Below are positions 1-6,314 of a stretch of 8,732 bases of DNA, in pieces. Location: contig JAJYPA010000334.1 in NCBI GenBank assembly GCA_021795795.1, forward strand, positions 1-8,732. Reading direction: 5' to 3'. A program made the translations under genes and the position numbers. Position 1 is the first letter of the stretch. Every line of letters starts with the position of its first letter. This DNA comes from Pseudomonadota bacterium. GTDB lineage: Bacteria; Pseudomonadota; Gammaproteobacteria; Halothiobacillales; Halothiobacillaceae. Below the pieces are notes generated by a model. It had not been told where the DNA came from, searched no databases, and was given only the letters and a program-made list of their open reading frames with translations.

Positions 1-305
1 TTGAGCCACTCGGGGTGATCAATCGGCACTACATCGTGGATGGTCACCACTTGCCTGGAAACTGCCAAGGGGCCCGTGTTGCTCGGGCTCCAGAGCAACC
101 GCCCGCGCGTCCGCAGTGGCAAGACTGTCTGTTCCCAGAGGTGGGCACGGGCACCGCTGAGAGGGTGCTGGGGGGCGATCTGCTGCATACGGTCAGACGG
201 CATGCGCTGCAGTAGCTCCAGCAGGTAGCGTTGCACGCCGGTTATTGGGTAGGAGAGGATGCGGGTATTGACAGAAACGCCCCCCCTAGATGATTCGTTT
301 TTCAT
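1..305 (-). CDS. GT4-type glycosyltransferase, N-terminal part (runs off the left edge)
   Basis: The reverse strand reads 101 open codons from ATG at 305 to the window edge; the C-terminal two thirds lie outside. The predicted start carries the family 4 (GT-B fold) N-terminal signature: a [16 protein letters not shown] stretch (residues 12-27), [12 protein letters not shown] (71-82) and [14 protein letters not shown] (87-100). The ITGVQRY and [12 protein letters not shown] pieces are typical of mannosyl/rhamnosyl-type transferases of O-antigen loci, which act on a nucleotide-sugar donor at the cytoplasmic face of the inner membrane. Its ATG overlaps the TGA of the upstream polymerase-like gene (ATGA at 305-302), so translation is probably coupled; no good Shine-Dalgarno is visible. 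A run of seven G on the coding strand covers codons 7-9, just before the conserved part. The sugar specificity cannot be told from this fragment. Confidence 0.88.
   Translation of the reverse strand, partial: MKNESSRGGVSVNTRILSYPITGVQRYLLELLQRMPSDRMQQIAPQHPLSGARAHLWEQTVLPLRTRGRLLWSPSNTGPLAVSRQVVTIHDVVPIDHPEWL
280..286 (-). repeat. Poly-G tract (G7 on coding strand) at the start of the GT4 gene
   Basis: Seven consecutive C on the plus strand give G7 on the coding strand, covering residues R7-G9 of the partial glycosyltransferase. The reading frame is open with seven G. Mononucleotide tracts in the first codons of glycan-modifying genes are known slippage sites, but seven is short for high-frequency switching. 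Confidence 0.6.
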
Positions 306-1594
306 TGCTTATATGGTGCCCCAGCGCGTGACATGATAAGTATCATTATTGGCCCAATAAACACAAATGTGCTTAAAATGTTATTAAATACAGCAGCAAA
401 TGGCCATATAGAAAATGCAGATGCGATGCCTATAGTTAACGGTGTTTTATATGCTATTGCAGCGCGCAAGGCATATATCCATAACAGCCACAAAATGACC
501 ATCCAAAACATCAACCCGATCACACCATTTTGGAAAATAGCAGCAAGATAACTATTGTCGATAGTGATACTTCTAGTGAAATCAAAACGCGGGTTTTGTA
601 TTAGGCCCGTGCCGAACATAAGCGTATCAAAATGACGGTACATAATGTTACCATATTTTTGCCATTCTTCATATCTCATCATCAGACTTTGGTCTGACGT
701 CAAAGACCCGTGGAGATCAAGAAATTTTTCGATGAAAGGTGTAAGATATGCAATAGAGAATCCGGCAATGCTATATACAACTGGCAATATGGATGCCAGC
801 TTCCTTGGTGGACGTTCTTTCATAAGAAAATAGATGGTAATTAGAGACATCATAGCTTCAAAATAAACGGCTCTTGTAAGAGTGGTATATACGGCTACAA
901 GGGATATCCACACCAACAAGAACCACCAGATTTTGCGAACAGACCGGGCACGTGCGGTGCATACAATAAATATTGACATCCCGAGAATTATAAAAAATCC
1001 ATTTAAATAACTTATAGTAAATAAACCAAAACCACGAACTGCGCCATAAAACCCCCATACCATCACAGCATAATAACCGTCCACGGATGTTGTTGGTAAA
1101 ATCGGTGAATTAAGATAATGCTGCGCGATACTCAAAAAAATAGATATAGCACTAAAAAAAATCACCCACCAGGTGACAGTTGTCTGAGAGATGGTTTCAC
1201 GCACCGCAAAAAAAAGCGGCAACAAAATAAGAATTATATATGATGCATTATAGCTAAACAAAATATATTCCAGGGGCAAGCCATTGCGGATGAAAAGATT
1301 CGCAGCATCGAATACCAGATAACCGATTAGCGCACACCACGCGAAAAAAATGTCGTTCGGCATGCGCACCGACCGTCGGAGCACCAAAGCAACAAGCAAG
1401 AGCGGAATCAACAAAAATTTAAGCGTTGCCGTTGGAACGGGAACATGCCCATTGAAAACCGCCATTTCGACGAGCGGCATAAGTGACCCGATTTCCAACG
1501 GAAACCACAAAATAAATACTATCCATCCCAACTGGGAGATAATATTAGAACGCATTCGCGGCAGGGAGATAGGTTGTTTCGCTGACAATATCAT
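302..1594 (-). CDS. Wzy-type O-antigen polymerase / O-antigen ligase family membrane protein
   Basis: A 430-residue, strongly hydrophobic protein with about ten or more predicted membrane segments (for example 24-40, 59-72, 83-100, 112-130, 141-157, 190-212, 222-238, 268-286, 357-378, 388-420). Family-like features are the [13 protein letters not shown] stretch (187-199), TLTRAVYF (238-245) and a probable periplasmic loop with MMRYEEW (305-311), LMFGTG (325-330) and [17 protein letters not shown] (345-361). The arginine-bearing loop followed by NSYL and G..GL is typical of the Wzy_C/O-antigen ligase superfamily. The protein should join or transfer lipid-linked oligosaccharides on the periplasmic side. 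Polymerase and ligase cannot be separated by sequence alone; position inside a wzx-containing cluster favours polymerase. The start overlaps the upstream GT2 stop (ATGA, 1594-1591). The gene is AT-rich (19 of 60 G+C at 361-420 and again at 1201-1260) and contains several 7-8 base homopolymers. Confidence 0.85.
   Translation of the reverse strand: MILSAKQPISLPRMRSNIISQLGWIVFILWFPLEIGSLMPLVEMAVFNGHVPVPTATLKFLLIPLLLVALVLRRSVRMPNDIFFAWCALIGYLVFDAANLFIRNGLPLEYILFSYNASYIILILLPLFFAVRETISQTTVTWWVIFFSAISIFLSIAQHYLNSPILPTTSVDGYYAVMVWGFYGAVRGFGLFTISYLNGFFIILGMSIFIVCTARARSVRKIWWFLLVWISLVAVYTTLTRAVYFEAMMSLITIYFLMKERPPRKLASILPVVYSIAGFSIAYLTPFIEKFLDLHGSLTSDQSLMMRYEEWQKYGNIMYRHFDTLMFGTGLIQNPRFDFTRSITIDNSYLAAIFQNGVIGLMFWMVILWLLWIYALRAAIAYKTPLTIGIASAFSIWPFAAVFNNILSTFVFIGPIMILIMSRAGAPYKQ
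1134..1215 (-). repeat. Cluster of homopolymer tracts in the polymerase-like gene
   Basis: Plus-strand A7 at 1134-1140, A8 at 1154-1161 and A8 at 1208-1215 (T runs, mostly Phe codons, on the coding strand); a further A7 is at 1344-1350. They fit the AT-rich, Phe-rich membrane segments, but are also possible slippage sites. Confidence 0.5.
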
Positions 1595-2490
1595 ACCTTT
1601 CTAGCGCCGTTGTTAGCACCATGAAACCCTTTTATTGCGCCCGCAACAACACTTAACGCGCCCTTCATATTGCCGCGTAGGATACGTTTCATTAACCTAC
1701 CACCAACACCGATAACGATAGGAACGGCAGGAGTCGATGCGTGGCGCAGGAAAAAGCGAATTGCCGATTCGTTAAAATAATAGTCCAGCAACGGGCTTCC
1801 TTTGCCTGTCGCAGAGTGTTCTTTATGGAGAACGATAGACCTCTCGGCTACGGCGAGGCGCCATCCCTCCTTGCGTAGACGAAACGAAAAATCAGTGTCC
1901 TCCCAATACATAAAAAAAGTATTCTCGTCCAATAAGCCAACGTCTACCAAGGGGGTGCGGCGTATCAAAATGCTGGCCGCTGTAAGATAATGAACCTGGG
2001 TGGTCGGCACGGGGTATAGATTATGGCGCGTGCGTCCGGACCAAAAGCACACCCTGCCGCCACCCCATGCCTGAATATCTTTCGGATTATCCATATAGTA
2101 GAGTACCGACCCGACAGCGCCAACACAAGGATCAGCTTCAGCCACCGCAACCATGGCAGCCAGAGCTTGAGGATCGACCGTCGTATCGTTGTTCAGAAGC
2201 CAGATATAATCGGCGCCTTCTTCTAAGGCGCGTCGGATACCCACATTGCAACCCCCGGAGAAGCCCAGGTTGCGACCCGTTTCCAGGATGAGAACCTGGG
2301 GGTGGGCAGCTCGGATACGCGCGACAGAATCATCCGAAGAGCCATTGTCCACAACGAGTACGCGGTAATTGGTATAATCCAGAAATGCTAAGGAATCCAG
2401 ACAGATGATGGCGTCCCGCCAACCGTGCCAGTTGAGCAGGATGATGTAGACTAAGGATAGGTTTGCGGCGCCGCGGTGAGTAGTTGTCAT
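1591..2490 (-). CDS. Family 2 glycosyltransferase, WbbL/rhamnosyltransferase-like
   Basis: A 299-residue GT-A protein. The order of motifs is that of the WbbL/rhamnosyltransferase group: VYIILLNWHGW (14-24), VVDNGSSDDS (46-55), NLGFSGGCNVGI (74-85), WLLNND (97-102, NND in the usual DXD place), YLTAASILIRR (168-178) and FFMYWEDTDFSFRL (192-205), followed by H222 and HKEHSAT. It should transfer a sugar, plausibly a deoxyhexose, to a lipid-linked acceptor at the cytoplasmic membrane face. I start it at ATG 2490, because this gives an ATGA overlap with the stop of the upstream GT2 (2490-2487) and begins just before the first conserved strand. An in-frame ATG at 2622 would add 44 residues, but those codons lie in another frame of the upstream gene's C-terminus and resemble nothing in the family. 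There is no Shine-Dalgarno before 2490, so translational coupling is likely. The stop overlaps the next start. Confidence 0.9.
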   Translation of the reverse strand: MTTTHRGAANLSLVYIILLNWHGWRDAIICLDSLAFLDYTNYRVLVVDNGSSDDSVARIRAAHPQVLILETGRNLGFSGGCNVGIRRALEEGADYIWLLNNDTTVDPQALAAMVAVAEADPCVGAVGSVLYYMDNPKDIQAWGGGRVCFWSGRTRHNLYPVPTTQVHYLTAASILIRRTPLVDVGLLDENTFFMYWEDTDFSFRLRKEGWRLAVAERSIVLHKEHSATGKGSPLLDYYFNESAIRFFLRHASTPAVPIVIGVGGRLMKRILRGNMKGALSVVAGAIKGFHGANNGARKV

Positions 2491-3509
2491 GGCAATCGAA
2501 ACTTTGAGTTTATGCCGAGCCGCCCTTTCCGACCATCTTGAATAGCCTGGCAAAGAAGGTTGAAGCGATTCAATCGACCTTTTGCCAACGCGATTCCATA
2601 CAAAAAAGCCAAATAGACCCATTTATTCAATAAATATATGATACTAAACGAATCCTTTGAGTGTGTTTCGAGCCAGCTAAGGTTGCGGGCAGAATAATAG
2701 GCGCGAAAATCTCCGCCATCTTGCAACCACATCATGAACGAGTTTGGCGTACCTGTGTGTTTTACATTCCAGGTACCCTCCATGTCCACCATCCTTGCCT
2801 GTGGTATAAGCAGGATTTCCCCTCCCATACGGGTCAGGCGCCTGGTTAGTTCAATGTCGTCTGCGTACAGAACAAGGTCTGTTTTTGGCAAACCTATGTT
2901 TTCGATGAGGGCCATATCGAATAGCAAGCCGCTGTATGGTGCCGTTTCTAGGTGAATTACCAACGGAAACTCTTTGAGCGGGCGAGGTCTTCCCAAGGGA
3001 GTTCGGCGCCAAAACTTTTTGGGGATATCCAATATGTGAAAGCCTAAGAAGCTCTCTGACCTAGGAACACATTTATGTGTACATATTCCTTGGATAACGT
3101 CGGCATGGTGGTCAGGCCGGAAGGCAAGTACGGCAAGACTGTCGCGCGAAACTTCGGTAAGAGCAGTTCCATATGCGCCAAGCAATTCCGTCAAGCAATT
3201 CTCTTGGGGTAAATTATCATCATCCAGAAGCCAAATGAGATTAGCTCCTTGTGCGCGAGCACAGGCGATCCCCATTGCATAACCGCCGGCCGAACCCAAG
3301 TTGTGCTCTAAGCTAATCAGGTCGATACGTACGTTATCGATAGTTGCAATCATTGCTGCCACATCCCATTGTGAGCCGTTGTTAACAACAATGATTTTTT
3401 CTACTCCTTGAGCCAATGCTGCCCTCAACATAAGCTCTAGAAAATGACCCCGATCGCCATATGTTACAGTGACCACTGTAACATGGCTATCATTTTTAGT
3501 TTCTTCCAT
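2487..3509 (-). CDS. Family 2 glycosyltransferase with DDD and ADDxE motifs, candidate galactofuranosyltransferase
   Basis: A 340-residue GT-A protein: VTVVTVTYGDR (10-20), IIVVNNGS (39-46), EHNLGSAGGYAMGI (68-81), metal-binding WLLDDDNLP (93-101), ETAPYSGLLF (188-197), LYADDIELTRRL (214-225, where the catalytic base is expected) and YYSARN (271-276). A DDD triplet with a later DDxE is what GlfT-type galactofuranosyltransferases show, and glf lies two genes upstream, so use of UDP-galactofuranose is a reasonable inference; other hexose donors remain possible. I choose ATG 3509, preceded by GGGAGG 11 bases upstream. The longer in-frame start at 3566 lies within the methyltransferase remnant and adds 19 residues with no family resemblance. 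The first 14 bases overlap the end of that remnant's frame. The stop overlaps the next gene's ATG (ATGA). Confidence 0.88.
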   Translation of the reverse strand: MEETKNDSHVTVVTVTYGDRGHFLELMLRAALAQGVEKIIVVNNGSQWDVAAMIATIDNVRIDLISLEHNLGSAGGYAMGIACARAQGANLIWLLDDDNLPQENCLTELLGAYGTALTEVSRDSLAVLAFRPDHHADVIQGICTHKCVPRSESFLGFHILDIPKKFWRRTPLGRPRPLKEFPLVIHLETAPYSGLLFDMALIENIGLPKTDLVLYADDIELTRRLTRMGGEILLIPQARMVDMEGTWNVKHTGTPNSFMMWLQDGGDFRAYYSARNLSWLETHSKDSFSIIYLLNKWVYLAFLYGIALAKGRLNRFNLLCQAIQDGRKGRLGINSKFRLP

Positions 3510-4011
3510 AATTATGAACGCCTCCCTTCCTCTCGTCGTTAGTCTCTGAGAATCGACCACCGCCACAGCCAGTGACTAACGGCAGACCATGTATTCCGGT
3601 AGCCGGTACGTGGCTCTGCTTTCGTTTCTGAGACAACAGGCGCGTGCTCCATCGTCCGATCATCCATACGGGCTGGTGTTCGGTTTTATAGCGGTTATTC
3701 AGGGTAATCATTGCGCGAACTGCGCTCCAACCGTGGAAATTTCCTTTGGTCCTATTATCGCGAACTTCATGGATATAGTACGTGCTGTAGTCCATAGCCA
3801 TGATGGCTGAAGTTGGCTTTAGGTCTAGGTTGGCAGCGCGAGTGGCCAGACGTTGACAGAGTAACCCCCGCGCCGGCGCGCAAAAACAGACCTCGTCGGT
3901 TAGCCCATCATGTAGCAGCGTTATGCCCAAGTCACCGCAGATCGGGCAGTGTCCTACTCGCTCCAGACCTTCCTGAGACCAGGGTTGCTTTTCCAACTGT
4001 TTACGATCCAT
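3496..4011 (-). pseudogene. Truncated and degraded SAM-dependent methyltransferase
   Basis: The frame from ATG 4011 (AGGA at 4020-4017, five bases upstream) gives 171 residues. Its first part looks like the N-terminus of class I SAM methyltransferases of polysaccharide loci that carry a Zn-ribbon: HCPICGDLG, then LLHDGLTDEV, FCAPAR, and later KPTSA and DYSTYYIHE, where intact relatives usually have a second Cys pair and a YxTYYTHE block. The second Cys pair is missing (LATRAAN). Near the end LVTGCGGGRF looks like SAM motif I (LDxGCGxGRF). The frame then runs into the leader and first codons of the GT2 gene and stops at TAA 3498-3496. About half of a normal methyltransferase, including most of the SAM domain, is absent. 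A short slip of frame between about 3560 and 3640 is possible, since another frame there reads a family-like RLPEYM. I infer a dead remnant; a short Zn-binding protein still being made cannot be excluded. Confidence 0.68.
3521..3526 (-). promoter_or_regulatory. Shine-Dalgarno GGGAGG for the DDD-motif GT2
   Basis: GGGAGG on the minus strand, 11 bases before ATG 3509. The spacing is a little long but this is the only strong site, and it decides the start against the longer reading from 3566. It lies inside the tail of the broken methyltransferase frame. Confidence 0.65.
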
Positions 4012-4016
4012 GTGTT

Positions 4017-4020
4017 TCCT
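4017..4020 (-). promoter_or_regulatory. Shine-Dalgarno AGGA for the methyltransferase remnant
   Basis: AGGA with five bases to ATG 4011 on the minus strand. It supports 4011 as the original start of the methyltransferase rather than the upstream in-frame GTG at 4125. Confidence 0.5.
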
Positions 4021-4047
4021 GAGATGCTGTTGACCAGACAGAATGCA

Positions 4048-4197
4048 CCCGCGACAAAACACGACGCGTGAAGGCTGTGCGTTGCTCTTGGGGAATGCTG
4101 ACGATTGACCATCCAACACTTGCACCCACCAATAGTTATTTGTATTTATGTTAACGCTAAATCGCGCATTGTTGAGATACCCCGCCTGTGCATTGGG
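4048..4197 (-). pseudogene. Possible C-terminal remnant of a DUF1566-like protein
   Basis: Directly after the TAA of the 4198-5214 gene, the same frame stays open through 4048 and on into the methyltransferase remnant. The first 50 codons have a protein-like composition: AGYLNNARFSV, NNYWWVQVLDG, FPKSNAQPSRVVFCRG. The pattern W.V...DG.....KS.A..RVV.CR resembles the C-terminal end of DUF1566 (Lcl C-terminal) domains, where a W.V.F.DG stretch is followed by K and a final VRCVRG. No ATG start belongs to it; a GTG lies at 4125 in the middle of the motif. I read it as the leftover end of a displaced gene. The family call is weak and rests on this one pattern; the alternative is chance open frame in a 186-base gap. 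Confidence 0.35.
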
Positions 4198-5214
4198 TTA
4201 AGTTATGTGATGGTTCACCAACTCGTTGCGTTTCCCAAATATTTTGAATACTTGCTTTTTGAACAGGCGATACTCCTGTTCTATGCGCTGTCGGTACTGC
4301 TTTAGTTCACCGCTATGTTCAGCGTAATTATCGAATATGGATGATGCGAGCTTTCCAAACTCGGTGATATAACTATTCATATTATCGTCAAGCTTGTATC
4401 GTTGAGGTAGTGGAACATCGATATCGTTGGCGGCAGATCCCTGGCGTCCAGTTATCACGCAGCACCCCATAATCGCGGCCTCTCTCGGTAGTCTGTCTTT
4501 TCCTGGATGATGACCAAAGTCTATGTATATCATTGACTTTCGTAACAAATTTATAACCTGCTCTGCCGAAAGCCCAATTATCGGAGTGAAAACAAAATTT
4601 GGATAGGCCCTAATAAGACGATTTGTTTTGTTTATTCCTTTTTTTGGGTTATAGCAGATAACGTTATCTCTAGGACTATCGTGATCTCGTTCTGCGCGCT
4701 GTGGCTGTGCAGTTATTATATAATCGGTAAGCGGAAAGCCCTTAATATTTTTAGATTGTAGAAACCTATTGGTATACTCGCTTTGGTAAAAATGAATATG
4801 TTTCCGCAGCGCAGTAATCGGTACTTTTCTAGTGGATACATTCCTCGGTCTTATGTAGCCTTTCATATGCTTGTATATGTCCATCAGTGTGGACTCTCTT
4901 GATCTTTCATAGTAGTTATCAACAGATAACCACCATATCGCTAAAGTTGAGTAATTTACTTTTCTGCTTATCCACGTAGCAGTTTCCGGGATAATTGTTA
5001 ATTGTCCAGGGGCGTCTGCGAACTGGACTTGAGGGGCGTCGTACATTGTATATTCGATTGGCTGATTCCACTGCTGGTCGAAGGGATAATAGGTGATGTA
5101 GGCGTTATGCCCTAGCGTCCGCAGCTCATGAACAAGTTGATGCAATAATTCTGGTCCTCCGGTGACTACTGACCCTGGGCAACAAACTAGTATTCTGGAA
5201 TATTCCTTTATCAT
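4198..5214 (-). CDS. Putative glycosyltransferase of unassigned family (AT-rich)
   Basis: A 338-residue soluble protein I cannot place in a named family. The layout suggests a GT-B fold. The N-terminus has a hydrophobic strand followed by a glycine loop, ILVCCPGSVVTGGPELLHQL (8-27), as in GT4 enzymes (GG.E....L). The C-terminal half has CYNPKKG (187-193), TPIIGLS (210-216), YIDFGHHPGKDRLPREAA (230-247) and GCCVITGRQGSAAND (250-264). The IDFG...G..R.PREAA stretch stands where GT4 enzymes carry their donor-binding E-x7-E region and is seen in poorly described glycosyltransferases. Context within the cluster supports a sugar transferase. The start at ATG 5214 overlaps the glf stop (ATGA, 5214-5211) and has GAGG seven bases upstream. 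The gene is strongly AT-rich (18 of 60 G+C at 4621-4680), unlike glf before it, which suggests separate acquisition. The donor and acceptor are unknown. Confidence 0.72.
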   Translation of the reverse strand: MIKEYSRILVCCPGSVVTGGPELLHQLVHELRTLGHNAYITYYPFDQQWNQPIEYTMYDAPQVQFADAPGQLTIIPETATWISRKVNYSTLAIWWLSVDNYYERSRESTLMDIYKHMKGYIRPRNVSTRKVPITALRKHIHFYQSEYTNRFLQSKNIKGFPLTDYIITAQPQRAERDHDSPRDNVICYNPKKGINKTNRLIRAYPNFVFTPIIGLSAEQVINLLRKSMIYIDFGHHPGKDRLPREAAIMGCCVITGRQGSAANDIDVPLPQRYKLDDNMNSYITEFGKLASSIFDNYAEHSGELKQYRQRIEQEYRLFKKQVFKIFGKRNELVNHHIT

Positions 5215-6314
5215 GCGATTGCCTCAATGATGCGATGAGCGGCCAGTAGACTCGCCCCAACCACCTGATCCATGTTGTAATACTTGTACCGCGCTAAACG
5301 GCCGACAAAGGTAACATCGGATTTTTTTTCGGCAAGCGCTCTGTAGCGTTGGTAGCGTTCTTCATTTTCGGGTCGAGGAATCGGATAGTACGGATCACCA
5401 TCGGCCTGTGGGTACTCCCGGACGATCGAGGTGCCGGTATGGACTTGCCCGGTGGCATGCTTAAACTCGGTGATCCGGGTATAGTCGTGGTCGTTCGGGT
5501 AGTTCACCGTACCGACGGCCTGATATTGCTCCTGGCCGGGGATCTGTTCGTGCTCAAATCGCAACGAGCGATAGGGCAGTGGTCCATAGCGATAGCCAAA
5601 GTACGCATCGATGGGTCCGGTGTACACGGTATGGCGGGCTTGGACGTGCGCACGTAACGTATGGTAATCCGTAGCTAACTGAATGGTAATGTTGGGATGA
5701 TCCAGCATCCGCTCAAAGAGCTTGGTGTAGCCTTCCTTGGGCATGACCTGAAAGGTATCCGTAAAGTAACGGTCATCGTCATTGGTCCGGGTCGGGATAC
5801 GTGCGGCGACACCGGCGCTGAGCTCACTTAGATCCAGCCCCCACTGTTTACGGGTGTAGCCGCGAAAGAATTTCTCACAGAGATCTATTCCTACGCTGTT
5901 AAGCACCACATCCTCACTGGTGCGGATGGGTTCGCGGGGATCTCGAACGCGTTCCAGGTATTTGGCCACGCCTGCTTCGTCCAGATCCAGGCAGTAAAGG
6001 CGATTGATGGTCGTCCTATTGATGGGTATAGGCAGCAGTTGACCGTTCACCTGGGCCAAGACATGATGCTCGTAAACGCGCCACTCGGTAAATTGCGAGA
6101 GCCATTGATAGACCCTTTCCGAGTTGGTATGGAATAGATGGGGCCCGTAGTGGTGGATGAGGATCCCGTGGGCGTCGTACTCGTCGTAGGCATTGCCGCC
6201 GATGTGAGGGCGTTTATCGATCACCAGCACCGAGTAGCCCGCTTCAGCCAGAACGCGGGCAGATACCGAGCCGGCAAAGCCCGCGCCCACTACCAGGATA
6301 TCGGTTTTCGTCAT
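5211..6314 (-). CDS. glf: UDP-galactopyranose mutase
   Basis: A 367-residue flavoenzyme, the same length as well-known bacterial Glf proteins. It converts UDP-galactopyranose to UDP-galactofuranose in the cytoplasm, using reduced FAD. Seen in the sequence: the N-terminal dinucleotide loop VGAGFAGS (9-16) with an acidic end of strand two (VIDKRPHIGGNAYDE, 31-45); GPHLFHT (57-63); YTRKQWG (153-159), holding the tryptophan that stacks on the uracil region; ARIPTR and DDRYF (171-184); YTGPIDAYF (231-239); R280 in the DYTRITEFKH stretch; and the C-terminal GRLARYKYYNMDQ (338-350), which closes the FAD and substrate pocket. All expected motifs are present, so it should be active. The start has GGGAGG four bases upstream and overlaps the wzx stop (ATGA, 6314-6311). 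An A8 tract on the coding strand (5329-5322) lies just before the last essential motif. Confidence 0.97.
   Translation of the reverse strand: MTKTDILVVGAGFAGSVSARVLAEAGYSVLVIDKRPHIGGNAYDEYDAHGILIHHYGPHLFHTNSERVYQWLSQFTEWRVYEHHVLAQVNGQLLPIPINRTTINRLYCLDLDEAGVAKYLERVRDPREPIRTSEDVVLNSVGIDLCEKFFRGYTRKQWGLDLSELSAGVAARIPTRTNDDDRYFTDTFQVMPKEGYTKLFERMLDHPNITIQLATDYHTLRAHVQARHTVYTGPIDAYFGYRYGPLPYRSLRFEHEQIPGQEQYQAVGTVNYPNDHDYTRITEFKHATGQVHTGTSIVREYPQADGDPYYPIPRPENEERYQRYRALAEKKSDVTFVGRLARYKYYNMDQVVGASLLAAHRIIEAIA
5222..5225 (-). promoter_or_regulatory. Shine-Dalgarno GAGG inside glf for the downstream glycosyltransferase
   Basis: GAGG lies seven bases before ATG 5214, within the last codons of glf. 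Together with the ATGA overlap it fixes the start of the AT-rich glycosyltransferase. Confidence 0.55.

Noticed and set aside
15..228. Short plus-strand frames at the left edge
   Set aside because: They are complements of the partial GT4 gene, whose minus-strand translation shows conserved ITGVQRY and [12 protein letters not shown] motifs.
858..1058. 66-codon minus-strand frame inside the polymerase-like gene
   Set aside because: It is out of frame with a gene that has clear membrane and Wzy-type features, and shows no features of its own.
2491..2622. 44-residue N-terminal extension of the WbbL-like GT2
   Set aside because: It lies entirely over the C-terminal codons of the upstream GT2 in another frame, has no family similarity, and the ATGA start at 2490 fits the rest of the operon.
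3510..3566. 19-residue N-terminal extension of the DDD-motif GT2
   Set aside because: It covers the methyltransferase remnant in a different frame and would place the GGGAGG ribosome binding site inside the gene.
4012..4197. Promoter or terminator in the longest gap between genes
   Set aside because: I looked for a stem-loop followed by T residues and for a -35/-10 pair on the minus strand and found neither convincing. The AT-rich part near 4135-4165 has a loose -10-like stretch only.
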